From NCBI RefSeq assembly GCF_963675165.1, contig NC_087386.1, forward strand, positions 2,668,169 to 2,732,168: a stretch of DNA of 64,000 nucleotides, written 5' to 3'. A program made the translations under genes and the position numbers. The notes beneath the pieces were generated by a model. The model searched no databases and was not told the DNA's origin. It saw nothing but the letters and a program-made list of their open reading frames with translations. The stretch comes from Halichondria panicea. Lineage: Eukaryota > Porifera > Demospongiae > Suberitida > Halichondriidae. Every line of letters starts with the position of its first letter. The first letter of the stretch is position 1. Of the stretch, positions 1 through 17,556 are shown piece by piece.

Positions 1-1509
1 CGACTGTCTGAGGGTCGTGAATTCACCACAGGACTTGAAACAGTCATTAGGAACATTGAACTGGCCGAGAGTCTGTCCTTACAAGCTGAGAATGAGACTA
101 CTGTGAGAGGCAGGGAGCTAATGGAGGCTGTGAGGGCTGCGAATATGGCTGCCTCATTTTTGGAAAATGCTAGTGTTAATCTAGCCAATGCATTCCAGGT
201 ATGAGAGCACTTACAATGTGTGCATCTACTGTATAGCGAGAGGAATTTGGTGAGGAAATAAATTATGAATTTGGCAAATAATAGGGATCACCAATAATAA
301 TTTATTAAGCTATAATTATAACCATGTTATAGCTACGTAGGAACTGCTTGCCTCAATCTATCTCACTTAGTTGATAATTGCCATAATAGAAATCTATGCG
401 CTTCAGTTGCCAAATTTACCCGCTATAGGGTGTATACGTATCGTTCTTGATAGTTGAATTTTACAGGTTGCTACAAATGCCAGTCTTTCTGCTAATCAGC
501 TTCTGTTGGATGCTCAAGCACTAAATTACACAGCCACAAGTTTCGCAAGTAATATTTCTCAAGCAAGCAGTAATGTGGATCAGCTGGAAGACACAGTTAG
601 AGATGACACTGACTCCATTGCTATGGTGACAGACACTGCCAATGAGACTATATCAGTAGCTGCCGATCTCACAACGAGACTACTTGTCATAAATGTAAGT
701 ATACATGTATGACTGTTGTTAATTGTGATAATAATAGTATCATTACAATATAGATACAGTTTTGTGTATGTACGTACGACATGCATGCAGGCACCAGGTC
801 CCAACATGCAATACAGCCCTAATGATTGCTACACAGTGCTTATCTATAGTCATCACTGAGGAACCATGTTGACCAAAATTAATGTGTACAATTACCGTAT
901 AGCGTGAAATTTTCTAGGGGCTTAATTTTCACGGATTTCGTGGTTTAGAATTGTACACGAAAATTAAGTCCACGAAAATTGTTCTTTAATTAGAATTATC
1001 ATGCAAAATATTTAAAGGCGTGGCTTCCGGTAAGCAATCATTCCGCAAACATTGTGCAATGAAATGGCTTTTAGAGGCCAATCCACGAAATATAAGTGCC
1101 TCGAAAATTTCGCGCTATATACGGTATGTATGTACATGCATGCACTGATGCACGTTCACGATTGGGTATATACATAACTGTGAGTAAATATTCAGGACAT
1201 TTTTTATGTAACCATTATTATCTTCTACTGCAGGATCTATTGGTCAATCTTACTCAAGAGCTAGAAGGTATTGCACTTATCTCCCCAGAACGAATTTTGA
1301 ACATCAACTCCACCCTTACGAGCTTTGAGGAAGATGCAGCGTCCAATCAAATTCTAGTCGACTCTCTCACAGTAGAAGTGAGGCAGCTACAAGAATCTGC
1401 TGATGAGTTACGGCTACGGTACACCCAAGTCCAACAGCACAGGGACTTACTGCAAGACATACTGAGAAATGTGGAGGATCTGAACTGCAGGGAACAATTC
1501 GAGAACTAG
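1..1509 (+). CDS. Laminin beta/gamma-like chain, C-terminal coiled coil (5' partial)
   Basis: Three exons are readable: 1-198, 466-694 and 1234-1509, each bounded by AG..GT splice sites; the gene continues upstream of the window. The product is almost wholly polar heptad-type helix (many L, A, E, N, Q, with N-x-S/T sites). It ends with a lone cysteine eight residues before the end, in NVEDLNCREQFEN. Laminin beta and gamma chains end in this way, with a terminal coiled coil and a cysteine for the interchain disulfide, whereas alpha chains continue into LG domains. The NVEDL context resembles gamma chains more. The role would be basement-membrane assembly outside the cell. Another secreted coiled-coil protein cannot be excluded, because the diagnostic laminin EGF repeats lie outside the window. 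Confidence 0.65.
893..1127. repeat. MITE with TACCGTATAGCG ends
   Basis: The left end at about 893 (taccgtatagcgtgaaattt) is the reverse complement of the right end near 1102-1125 (ending gcgctatatacggta), with an AT-rich centre. The outer TA may be the target duplication, as for Tc1/mariner-type elements. It lies in a laminin intron. Related termini recur at 12572, 38837, 54174 and 62404. Confidence 0.7.
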
Positions 1510-2144
1510 TCTACGTTACATGTATGAATATAAGGCAGAAAACATACTTGCGTGTATTTTCTTTCACGTACCATATAATACAGGATCTATGGCAAAGCTG
1601 TAAGACTCTGTAACATACAAGGTTCATGCAATGAACTATGGTACGTATAATTATCATTTTGATGTTTATTAAAAATGGTGACAATGTATAAAGAATCAAC
1701 TTACAGACAAATGGTTAAAATATATAAAACTGTTATTGTGACTACAGTCTAATACATAATTATATAGTTGAGTTGGTGTTCTGCCTATTGTCTAGCCCGG
1801 GCATAAGCTTTGTCAATGCTGCAGAATGAATGACAGTATATCAAAACCTGAATATTGTCATAATTATCATAAAGAGAAGAGGGCAATACAACAATTGGTA
1901 CTTTCAAAGCGGCTGGCAATTAATGAAGTGGAACCTAAAATATGTATAATTATTGCTAAGACTTAATTGGCACCTACATGTAACTACGTAGCTGTGTCTT
2001 GATGGCTGAATTAAATACAAAAAGAAACAAATTTCTGGGGATTAGTCTGCACCCATGCAGGTGTGATCTTGAGGACTAATTATCGGTGAAGGCAATGGGT
2101 ACAAAGAGTATAATTATACGATATACTAAGATGAGGTACTCACC
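1510..2144. other. Convergent intergenic stretch with no gene seen
   Basis: This AT-rich stretch lies between the laminin stop and the last recognised exon of the minus-strand GPCPD1 copy. The missing final exon of that gene should lie here. The only weak candidate is a short minus-strand stretch near 2010-2050 reading NPQKFVSFC before a stop. It resembles the final exon of the other copy, but its frame does not fit the phase-2 donor at about 2144. Confidence 0.4.
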
Positions 2145-5100
2145 AGTCACAGATGACTGCATCCACCCCAGCGTTGGCCTGCATCTCAACAGTCGCACTG
2201 TCATTATTAGTATCCCCCCAACTAAACAACACAATGCCTCTTTCTTTCACCACCTTGATCAAATGAGGGTCCTCCAGAAATATATAAGAATCGGCCACTA
2301 TGCCCTGCACATGAGAGATTTAAAAGCAGAGCCACATGTGTACAATGCACACACATGATTGGTAGCAGTTGGTCATAGTTTTTTGATTTATAGTTTTTAG
2401 GCACATAATCATTTGGTACATGTACATCATACTTGCACAGACAAATAATAAGTACTGTACGGCAAGCGTATTGCGCATACAGTCAGTAACAGCTAGGTAC
2501 GTAGCAAACCAGATTGTAGGAAATGTGCATAATTATCGTATTCTCACCGACAGTTTCTCAGCAGTGACGTGCATCATGGCATCATGCATGGTGTGAGCAC
2601 GTACATCCAGAGGGTCATCATAGATGGGGTTGAGACATGCGGTGAGGAACATCACAGGATACTTGGACTGCTTACGGCGAAGGCTGTACGTACATGACAA
2701 TACACATTCTCACTCATGTAGAGAATACATAACCTCACCACTATTATAACTATGTACACAGAAATACGTAATTTTGTACTTTCCAACTCTCAACTCTGAT
2801 TGAGGTTCACTGCACCTTTGCTCAACAGAGGTACAATGGCATGCATTTACATGTACATTCAACATGCACATACACTGTACAGGTCAGCTGATCATGTTAT
2901 AGTGCTACTCCATTTATAATTTCAACTGCACCACTTACACTGTGCACATGTCTGGATTGAAACACGAGAATATCACCATTCTATCACCAGCATGATGATC
3001 CACAACCTTCAGAATCGTGTCTGCCATATCATTGCAATCAAAGCAGTCGTAGTTTTCTCCCACAGTTCCGTCCTTAGCCCTCTCAGGTAGTGGGTACTTG
3101 ACCTCTATATTGAACCCTAAGCTGGGCGGAACACCATGGAAAACCTGTGTGAACAGGTAGTTCACATGTAGTGAGGATAAAAACACAGGTACAGGTACAT
3201 GCACAATGGAACCTCTAAATGACAGAAGGACACTTGTGGGGCCAATATAAATTCTTGTAGAAAGGTGGTCTTCCATTGTTATACACTATTTTGGGGACAG
3301 ACGGAAGCCATTGTCTTAAATAGAGAAGTTTCCTCTATTCTGAGGCTCAAACTGTTAGTACAATGAGAACCTAGTGTGTTGTATACAACAAATATTATGC
3401 CTAACAGCTTTGAGTTTAAAATAAAATGTACAGTGGAAATAACAGCTAGAGCGTTCGGAAAATGAGCCTTGCTACACAGACAATGATTCCTGTCTCCAAC
3501 ACATGTACCGGTACATGCATTTACAGACATACAATCATCAAGCTGCAGGTACATGTACATGTATGTACAATGTAACTCTACGTATGTAACAGTTAACACA
3601 CGTTTTCTAAGGTTGGGAATTTCCTTTTTTCTTCATGTTCTATCTCTCTGATAGAACTCGAGCAGCATGTATTATCCGAGCAACACGTCTTGTTGGAGCA
3701 ACAGCACTTATTAGAACAATTGCAAGGGATCTCCACTGTGAAAAAGACCGAATTACAATAGGAGTTCCATCATCAGTTTACGATATAATTATATACAGAA
3801 GGACAAACATACATAACAATGCAATAACATGCTGATGACTCTACCTTCCTCTCCCGAGGCATGTGAATTGTCCAGTTTCAGTGATTGCAGCTGATGTAGT
3901 GTCAGGTCCTTGACCTCCATGGCGTAGAGCTCCCCTGAGAAGAATCCCTCTCTGGCCAGTGTGGTAGCTACCAGGAAATTGTGGTAGACTACCGGCACAT
4001 GGTCCCGGGTCAGGTGGACGTCAAACTCCACATAGTCAGCACCGTAATTGCCCGCCATCTTGAGAGATGCTATCGTGTTCTCTGTCTCAGTAGCCTTCCT
4101 GGGAGAGGGAGAAGGTGACGTAAAAGTATACATGCATTAGCTCATGTATGCTAAAAGTTGTGACCACTGCTGAAATCATACATTTTGCTGTGTACAGTAA
4201 TGGAAAATAATTGCTTATTTTATCTTATCTTATCTAGGTCAAACACTTTCAATACACGTACGTTGAAAGCACCTACACTAGAGCAATGCTATATATGTAC
4301 AATCATACAGTTGTGGATGGTGAGAGTCTCCCAGTCCCCTGTGTCCAATGTGCAGCATCCTCTTGTGCTGTCTCCAGCAGTTGGAGTAGGTGTGTTTGGT
4401 GGAGTGGAGGAGGGGCAACTCTCGCACAGGATGAATGAGCAGGAAAGACACTGCAAGTCGGAACAATACTGGGTTTGATGGTAAATGAACTGCAGGTTTG
4501 AGTAATAAAAGAGCATACCACTACATAGTTGAGCGAAGAGAAACGACATGAAATAGTAATGCTCTCTCAATAAATCAGATGTTACATTACATACGTAACA
4601 ATTAATACTAATTAATGTTACGATGAAGGCAGAGATTGAGCTTACGTGAGAGTGCTTACGTGAGAGTGTTCCTATTGGTAGAAGTTCATGTAAGTGAGAG
4701 AAGACGGTGAGAGTCACTTGTCCACTGGTCTGGTCGCCCAGGTACTGCCGAGGGAAGAGGCTGGCCCTGCCCACTTTGGAGGCTGAGGATAGTGGGATGG
4801 GAAGAGGGGGAGTGCAGTCACTCTCGATCCTGTACACATCAACAGAGAAGCCCTACCAGCAACCAAAAATTTCGAGATAGTTACATAACTGTGAATTTAG
4901 TTTTCAAGACGCTAAGGCAAACATTTAAACCATACACACACAGTAATCCGAGTGTATAGAGACTAAGGGCACCACCTATAATTATATCAACGAGTAGAAA
5001 TCTTAGTTCAATATCTTCTACTAAGGGAAACTCACAGTGTCTTGGAAGTCGACTGACTCTGTGGTGAATATGACCAAGTTGGTTTGCTGATTATAAGGAC

Positions 5101-6469
5101 AGCCCCCATCTGCAAGGTCAAAGGTCACACAATCTCCCTCGGTCCTACTCAAGAGCTTGGCTTTGCATGGAGAGCAGTCTACAGTCTGAGAGTGTGGGTG
5201 GGTTAGAAGCATTGAAGGAAGGAATCAGACAATAGACGCAGAACGACATTGAGTGTATAGTTGCAGTACACCTTATGATTCACCTTGTTCTGTTTGATAG
5301 AGAATGGGTGGATGGTGAGGAGGTAGCGAGTGTCTGGAGGGTGGTCAGAGATGGAGAGTGCACTCCCCAGAGTCCCCAGCTGCAGATGGAGCTCACTGGT
5401 ACTCACCAGCCAACCATCGCCAGTGTGGGACTGTCCAGCTACATATGAATAAGTGGAAATTACAGTGCCTATATTAATTATATAACATTTTTAGTTCTCA
5501 TAATGTAATTCAGCGCTATACTGCATTTAATACCCACCTTCACTAACTTCATACTCTCCTCTTAAAGTTTGAACTGAGGTCGACTTTAAACCTGCAGGAT
5601 TGTGTGAAATCGAGGATTACAGTGAAGAGCAGTCAAAGAGGGGAAACTTGTATTATAGTACGTGTAGTATGGTCCAGCAATGTGCTTTGGGAGCCGTGAA
5701 CAAAATACAAGAAGAAAAAAATAGCCAGGAGAGAATATATCCTTAAGTCACTGGTCTCTCAAGCGTACATGTATGTGCTCGTGGCTCAGGGAAGGTCTCC
5801 AAGGAAACTATGGTGAAGGCTCCTCCAAGCTCCCCCCTCGTGACCACGTAGCGATACTGGATGAGAGAGTCCACAGGAACTACCACTTCCACACTCCAGA
5901 TGTTCTCATGTCTGGGGGGAGGGGTGAAGGTATCGTCATACATTAAATAAAATGAATAGCTACCCAACAATTCTGGACAAAATTGGGTTATTAGTCAGTC
6001 GGTACAAATGCAAATACAGCCAGGTATTTTGAGGCTTGCTTGTGATGTGTTTACACAACCCTTGAAGTGGTCTCAAAACACCCACAACCAAAACCTCGAA
6101 GCACTTCACAAGTTAATGTTTGGTTACTGGGGTGCTGCTACGAATACGATTACATAATATAATAGTGAGGTGATAAAATGTTTATGGGGCACAAATTAAT
6201 TAATGACACCTATTTACCTGTGTGAGTAGGCTATGGACATGTTACCTATTTCCCAATGTTACAGTATGCACAATACAATAGCGATGCAGCTATCAATATA
6301 CTTTTACTCACTCTGTACTTCTATCCATCTTGACGCTATTATAGACATTCCATTTTCCCAGAGAGGCTGTGTTTCCAGTTACTCTCATCTCCCCTTTCTC
6401 TACACATGCCCTCACTTCAAACACCACCTTCACAATATCCTTTCCACCAGTCCCGTCCAGGGTAGCCAT
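2145..6469 (-). CDS. GPCPD1: GPCPD1-like glycerophosphodiester phosphodiesterase, copy 1
   Basis: This is a minus-strand gene of about a dozen exons. The start is the ATG at 6469, just before the CBM20-like start (VVFEVRACVEKGEMRVTGN). CBM20 continues at about 5757-5918. The middle exons are near 5284-5440, 5033-5190, 4690-4850 and 4300-4470, the last carrying the GDPD signature HIGHRGLG. Exon 3842-4101 has the ExD metal motif (VEFDVHLTRD) and a downstream YHNF histidine. Later exons at 2938-3145, 2550-2687 and 2145-2305 complete most of the barrel. This is the domain order of animal GPCPD1, a cytosolic enzyme that splits glycerophosphocholine into choline and glycerol-3-phosphate. All visible catalytic residues are kept. 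An exon at 3602-3735 encodes a unique cysteine-rich linker. The final exon was not found, so a decayed 3' end is possible. It is a divergent neighbour of copy 2. Confidence 0.88.
3602..3735 (-). CDS. Cysteine-rich linker exon of GPCPD1 copy 1
   Basis: This exon was found by matching splice phase (phase 1 in) and its last residues, RKFPTL, which match RKTFPTL of the copy 2 exon at 10243-10376. It reads in frame through CNCSNKCCCSNKTCCSDNTCC, written here as a run of nine cysteines in about 20 residues with a repeating S-N/D-K/N-x-C-C unit, then IREIEHEEKRKFPTLEN. Copy 2 has a serine-rich linker instead. The block may come from a short tandem repeat expansion. Expression is unproven. Confidence 0.6.
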
Positions 6470-6710
6470 TTGGCCAGCTAGCGAGCTAGAGGATAAAGGA
6501 GACAGAAACCACAAGGACTTATTTTTTAGTCATGTATTTTTGAAATTGCTACCCTGTACCGGTCTGTCATTGCATATTCTGACTGGGTACAGGGTGGCAA
6601 TTTTAACTTACTGTATTCAAGCGATTCTGGTGTGAATTAATTCACTCAGTGCAGTGCTGAGTGATCTTCCTAAGGCCTAGCTAGCTGCAACATTGGCAAA
6701 GAATTTGCAG
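6470..6710. promoter_or_regulatory. Divergent intergenic region between the two GPCPD1 copies
   Basis: The copy 1 ATG (minus, 6469) and the first copy 2 ATG I can support (plus, 6711) are 241 bases apart. The stretch holds a short near-duplicate pair: cctgtaccggtctgtcattg and, about 30 bases on, gactgggtacagggtggc. Untranslated exons could lie here. Its role as a shared promoter is inferred from gene order only. Confidence 0.4.
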
Positions 6711-12115
<5,405 letters not shown>

Positions 12116-12353
12116 ATCATGATTAGGCTCAAATTGAATTTTAGCTGCTATAATAAGACACACATTTTTCAATCTTACTGTGGTACATGTACTTCTGTAC
12201 ACCTCTGTTAAATAGCCGCCCTCTAAGGCAGTGCTTTGGAGGGCAAGGGCGGCTAATCCTGAGAGTAGGCCACGTGGAGTGGAAAGAGCAGTTACAAATT
12301 GTGTTGGGAAGGCCAGTGATCAGTCGTATCTTCTATCTTACTATTCAGCTAGC

Positions 12354-13676
12354 ATGGGAGGTGGTGGAGGAAGGATAAACAAGCCCAAAACCTCCAAGTT
12401 GAGTACTCGGACAAGGGCTAGACAAAAGACAAAGTCACACAAACATAAATACATCAGGAGTGAAGACACCCTCTCTTTGACCACTGACAGTGTACTCCGG
12501 CAGTGCAGGTATATAATTATGCATGGGAGCGAGACTATAATAAAATTGTATTAATTAAGAAAATCTTGGGATACCGTAATACCTTGATCACACTTTTTAA
12601 TAATTACGAAGCCAGAGGTGAGGTAGCTCTACAGAGTCTACTTGCCTCGATTTCAGGCCGCTTAGAAACACTGATTTTCCAGTGGGCTACAATTGAGGCT
12701 AGGGAGTGGCTACATTTATCTCTATTTAGAACGTGACATTAAAAAATTATCATTAACGCAGCTTCGCTATTTTTAGAGGTCAGAAAATTGCTGAGCTTGA
12801 GGGTGTCGCATATTTAGAGGGTCACCTTAAATCGAGGTCTTACGGTATTATATATTACTTTTATTACTGGGAAGCAGCTAGTCTCATGCTCACAGAAGCC
12901 GGACCCAAAAATAGGGTTATCGCTCGGTAGGCCCTGATAAATTATGCTTTTTTTTCACCCATTATTAATTCTTGAAAAATGTGCCTCATAAAAAATCCGT
13001 CATAAAATTCTAATTTTCCCCCAAAATGTGACATACAAAATTAAAACGTAGACATAAACACAACTGACACAAGACATAATCATGATTCTCAGTGTTATCT
13101 TGTTGACTTGAACTGATCCATAATATTCACCTTCAGCATTTGTCATGAAAATGTCATTATGCAATACTTAATGTAAGGATCTTTACCAAAAATGGACATT
13201 GATGCCTATTATTCCTTTAGACACCTATTATGCTAACATTATTCCGAGCATAATTTATTAGGGCCTATAGGACCCTCAGATGGAACTCAGGCTTTCGAGA
13301 CTAGAAAGCAGCTGCATTTTTTTTTAATTGCAGACCATGCGCACATGTCTCCAGTTGATATAATGACACAAACTCATATTAAAAGTAGTAGTTTCAAATT
13401 GTTTTATATTCGATACAATGCATTTACATACTGATTCATTTTTTCAGGACAAATCCCAAAGCTAATGTGAAAATTTCATCAAAGAAGAAGAGGCTGTTAC
13501 TTAGGGATCTAAAGACGCTGGCAGTTGAGAAATGCACTATGGAGAGTAAGCAATAACATAATACATGTAGTGATTTGTATGATTGTGTTGATCGTTCCTC
13601 AGCTGAAATACAACCAGCATCAACTCGTGATCAAAAATCAACATCAACATTGAACAATAAAATGGACACCACATGA
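12354..13676 (+). CDS. C11orf98: C11orf98-like small basic protein
   Basis: Three exons join in phase: 12354-12508, 13448-13545 and 13603-13676. The product is about 108 residues. The N-terminus MGGGGGRINKPKTSKL and the later block ANVKISSKKKRLLLRDLK followed by EKCTME match the two conserved parts of the vertebrate C11orf98 family as I know it (a glycine-rich start with a K-I-N-R/K-P-R/K-T motif; an ANI-x-L-S-x-K-K-R-x-LL segment). The protein is very basic, which suggests nucleolar or RNA-associated localisation; that is inference. It starts 240 bases after the GPCPD1 copy 2 stop on the same strand. A MITE sits in its first intron. The family function is not established. Confidence 0.65.
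12572..12850. repeat. MITE in the C11orf98-like intron
   Basis: The left end taccgtaataccttgatcac pairs with the right end aaatcgaggtcttacggta as imperfect inverted repeats. The interior has Alu-independent, AT-rich sequence with no reading frame. The outer TA dinucleotides may be the target duplication. Confidence 0.6.
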
Positions 13677-14352
13677 TGAATATATTCACTAGACTATCCT
13701 GTGTGTGTGCTTCAATGTGCTCTGTTTAGTGTTTATTGGGATTGCTCCAGTGCTCTTTGTTCTTTGTCTTGTGCTGTGTTGGGGTTTCTCCCTTCCCAGT
13801 GGATTGTACACAGATTTCAATTGAGCTAATTTTCTTGAACGGTTTGTGCTCTGTAGACATAACAGTATACCACTGTATGTACAATGTGTGTGTATGCATG
13901 AAAGACAGAATTAAGGTAATCAATCCATTAAATCCAGGGCATTACAATTCAATTACCTGATCTGTTTCTTGCTCTGTTGTAGCTGATCTGCTAGCCAGTT
14001 AGAGTACGTTAGGTCAACCACACTTCTGAGTGTTTCCTACATATTAAATTAATTATTATCATTAATTACGATTCTCGTGTAGAGAAATAGTTTACAGGTT
14101 TTCCTTTATACTAGCTACATGAAAATGGAAGTTTGTGGCTGTATAGCGTTATGCATTGAGAGGTATTAGCTCACATCTTTCTGTAGTTGACAGTCGACAG
14201 AGATTTTGATAACTTTATGTTCAGATGAGAAGGTTATTGTTGAATGCCCCTACGAATGAATTAAGGGTGTGGAATATATTGTATGCATGGTTACGGAGCT
14301 TAACCGCCAGGGTTACATACCCTGCTCTGACATTTCACAGTGAGGTATTTGT
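13677..14352. other. Intergenic, no gene seen
   Basis: This lies between two convergent genes. Short open frames here lack splice structure or recognisable motifs. I see no RNA gene and no clear inverted repeat. Confidence 0.5.
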
Positions 14353-16674
14353 TTAGTGTTGTAGTGGTTGGCTGGAAAGAGCTTCCATTAGGGCTGTCCC
14401 ATTCCCACCTCCTCCGTATGGTCCCATCATGATCAAAGACCATTCCTCCCGTTTGACCCGAGTACAATCTGCAAGAAAATGTTTATTGGCACCATCATAA
14501 TAGGCATGGTTCAAATACATATACATTCGCCGCCCAATATTGTACCGCATTAAACTGTTGTATTACTCACTGTAGCTTTCCATCTGAGTAGTAACAGCTT
14601 ATTCGTCCAAGCTCATCCAAGTACCCTAGCAATACTTTTGTAGAATCCTACAAATTGGAAGATTAGCTAGAGAATTGTTTAGTATACCATAATATATACC
14701 TCGTATAGGAGATACGCTAGCACACCAGCATAAGGGGAGAATGCAGCAACAGCAATGTTACCAGATCGATAGCTGCAAAATATACATACATGCATGTATT
14801 CCATTTTCTATAGTAAAAGAACTTATACTTGCACTGTCCCGTTCTGTTGGGCAGAAGAGTCACAAAGGATGTTCCGTCTCCATATAATCTTTGGTCCAGT
14901 TCACCATCGTTAGGCTTGTCCTGTACACATGCATGCATGGGAGTATTTGTAAACTAAGCTCTATAAATAATTTTTTTTTAGACTCACATTTCGTAGCCTT
15001 TTCAGTATACCAAGTGTAAGAACATTTGCTCTCTTTTTCCTGTCCAACTTTTGTTGAACTTTCTTTTTTCTTGCTGTGCAATGTTTCGTTTTGGATTGTG
15101 GTCTGACCATCCAGCCAGTGTCAAGGATTTCAGTGGACAACAGGGAGAACTGAATGATCCTTGTCTGCTTCAATGTCTCTGTGTACAGTGTGGGGGTGCA
15201 TGTATAGACGTAATCTAATACCTCTGAATATTTGCAATTGATCTGTACATGCATTCTTATGACTTATGAATATGATTGTGCATGGATCTGTGTGACAATG
15301 CTTTTACTGCAGTTGGGATGATGTGTGTATTATAATAGTGTGCTTCTGAGTTATAGATAACCTACTTCCAATTGTAGTTTTCTGCTGTGTTCTTTTTTGC
15401 AGCAGCTGCTCCCACTTTCTCTTTCTGCACATCCTATATACATATACCACCAGTATATGGGAGGGAATGTTTATTAAAATCCACTGACTGTCTGTCTGCA
15501 TGTACATGCACATGCATTAATTTAATCTCACAGTGCAAATGCTCTTTGCTCTGCTGTCTTCTGTATTTGCTGTTTTGTTAGCTTTATCGATATCTTCTTC
15601 GGGGGGCTGTGCTGAAGCTTGTCTACCAGTTGCCTTAGGCATGTAGCTACAAGTACGCAGAAGGCTTTGTATTCCTCACAACAGAATTCCTTGTCTTCCT
15701 CATCCTGCATGCAGTAGGATTAAATACCAAAAATTGTAACATAAATTTTACAAACCTTTTGTGCTGATTCTTTTACATCGAGAATATTGTATTTTGGCTT
15801 TGGCTCGCCGCAGAAGTCACAGGTTTCTAACTGCTCGTCAGGGAACCTTTGAATGTCTTCACCCTCTACATCACTGGCATCTAATTCGCTCTCCTCTGAA
15901 GTATCATCGTCTGTGCTCACACCCGTACCTCCCTGCAATTCCAGTTTCTTGTTTGAGGTATTGTTCATGCTAAGCCCTGTCTTGTGAGTAGCTTTAGCTT
16001 CTTTCAATCGTTTGGCCAAGGTACGCTTATTTTGTAGACTGAAGTATTTGGCAGCATAAGATTCCGATTCTCTCATGTATTGCAAGATTTTTGGCCATGG
16101 CAGATTAGGAAGTGAAAGATCGGTGTATGCTTGTTCTATTTCTTCCTCGTCAGGTGTGTCCGGGTCACTAAGGTCGTTCGAGTACTGAGCATTTGGAACA
16201 ACGGGTGGTAGTGTCACATCGTTTGTTTTTTGCTTTTGTATACACTTGTCTTCTTGGTTCCGTGTCAGACTAATTATGGGAAGGTGCAGTTCCTTTGTTT
16301 GTTGAGGTTCTGTGTTACTACTCGAATCAGATTGTGGGGAGTGTTGTATTGGATCCTCACTTGTTACCCTATGTACGGGCATAAAGCCGAAACTTCTGAA
16401 TAGCTGATCACTATTTTCTTGTACTGTGTTGATATCGAATTCCTGTTCATGTGAAGCACTGACTTTCCCTGTGAAGGTGAACATGTATTATAATGTGCAA
16501 TGTAGTCATAATTTAAAGGTGCATTTATTATTGTTCACCTGTGGTCAGATCTAGTTCCCTGATATCTTGCCTGCCAATGCTCAGCTCCAGCTCTCGGTGT
16601 TCATCTGTCAGCTTTGCAAGGGCTGAAAGATCTTGCACCCAACTCCAAGTTGTTTGGGTCTCGACTGTAGGCAT
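14353..16674 (-). CDS. ERICH6/C3orf20-like protein with FAM194-type C-terminal domain
   Basis: A multi-exon minus-strand gene. Exon 1 is 16540-16674 (start MPTVETQTTWSW) and joins exon 15757-16469 in phase 1. Later exons are near 15556-15705, 15374-15434, 14985-15190, 14831-14925, 14708-14760, 14572-14650 and 14353-14470. The N-terminal half is acidic and disordered (DPDTPDEEEIEQA, STDDDTSEESELDASD), followed by CDFCGEPKP and CCEEYKAFC, a possible zinc-binding set. The C-terminal part reads YGDGTSFVTLLPN, YRSGNIAVAAFSP and LGRISCYYSDG. This is the G-D-G-T / SGN-hA / G-x-x-x-CYYxDG pattern of the FAM194 domain in glutamate-rich protein 6 and C3orf20. Function is unknown; relatives are testis or cilium enriched. 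The internal exon edges at 15.3-15.5 kb are approximate. Confidence 0.55.
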
Positions 16675-16783
16675 TTTTATTTGTTGAGTATTATTTAGAC
16701 ATGCACAAGCAGCCCCTCCCCTTTTCAATTTAAGTCAGTAGTCTGAAGCCAGAGCTACTAGATCTATAGCAGTAAAACTAATC

Positions 16784-17338
16784 ATGGATCATCCTGTAAT
16801 GCTTATCGTGGATATCATTGTATCCTCCTGGATAATGACAATAGTTCTTTGCATCTTTGTAAATGTGTTTATCTGGGGTAGCACTAACATGTTTATTATG
16901 ATGTACTTGTTGGTGCACAGGTTTCAACAGTTAAAAATGCAATGGAAGGTTCTCATATTTTTAACTGCAGTTGGAGCATTGGCTGTGCCAGAGCTTGTTA
17001 AGGTTTACGGTATTACATTTGATGAGCAAATTTTAATATCGGAGATCAATTCTTATGGATCAATGATTATATTTTTAATCGCATTGTGTGTGCTTGCGAA
17101 AAAAAATTCATCTGGCAAGAAGCAACAAGTCGATTATGAAGCCACCCAAAGAGACTTACATCAGAGGTTTTCCATAGCCACACAACTGCAACAACCGAAT
17201 CTTGTGAAGCCGCCTTGTCTTTGTTACATGTGCATGTCAATGAATAATGCTATAACAGAAGAATCAGAGCTACAAACCCAACACACTGAACTGATGAGAA
17301 GATACCTCAAGCTAGACACAGAAGTGTCCAGTTTGTAG
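16784..17338 (+). pseudogene. RING-less paralogue of the membrane RING protein (internal deletion)
   Basis: A single-exon open frame of 184 residues with hydrophobic segments near residues 6-32, 48-72 and 88-106. It is closely related to the N-terminal part of the next gene (WGSTNMFIM / LSTKMFIM, HRFQQLKMQWKV / HRFQELRMRWKV). The frame stops after LKLDTEVSSL. Immediately downstream, 17341-17379 encodes the very end of the sister protein (HIQKYEKLF) in another frame. So a deletion joined the coiled coil to the last cysteines and removed the RING finger. It may be a dead copy. It could also act as a RING-less membrane partner or decoy if expressed. Confidence 0.75.
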
Positions 17339-17556
17339 GACGCACATTCAGAAGTATGAGAAGCTATTTGTTTCTTAATTAATTAGCTTGGACTAATATA
17401 TATGCTTACATAATTTATGTAAACCCAATGGAATGTGAGCAATAATTCTGTGTTAGCTTTTTTGTTTGTTTTGTTGGGATCTCAGTTGCTGGCAAAAAAT
17501 CAGCCCCTCCCCTTATGATGTTGGTTTGCTGGCACGTGCAATAAATGAACTTTTAA

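Noticed and set aside
2010-2060. Final exon of GPCPD1 copy 1 (NPQKFVSFC)
   Set aside because: The resemblance is short, and the acceptor phase would create a stop with the phase-2 donor; recorded only as a possibility.
4185-4837. Overlapping frames of 97 and 182 codons across the GPCPD1 HRG exon
   Set aside because: They are shadows; the true frame is the one with HIGHRGLG, supported by the paralogue and splice phase.
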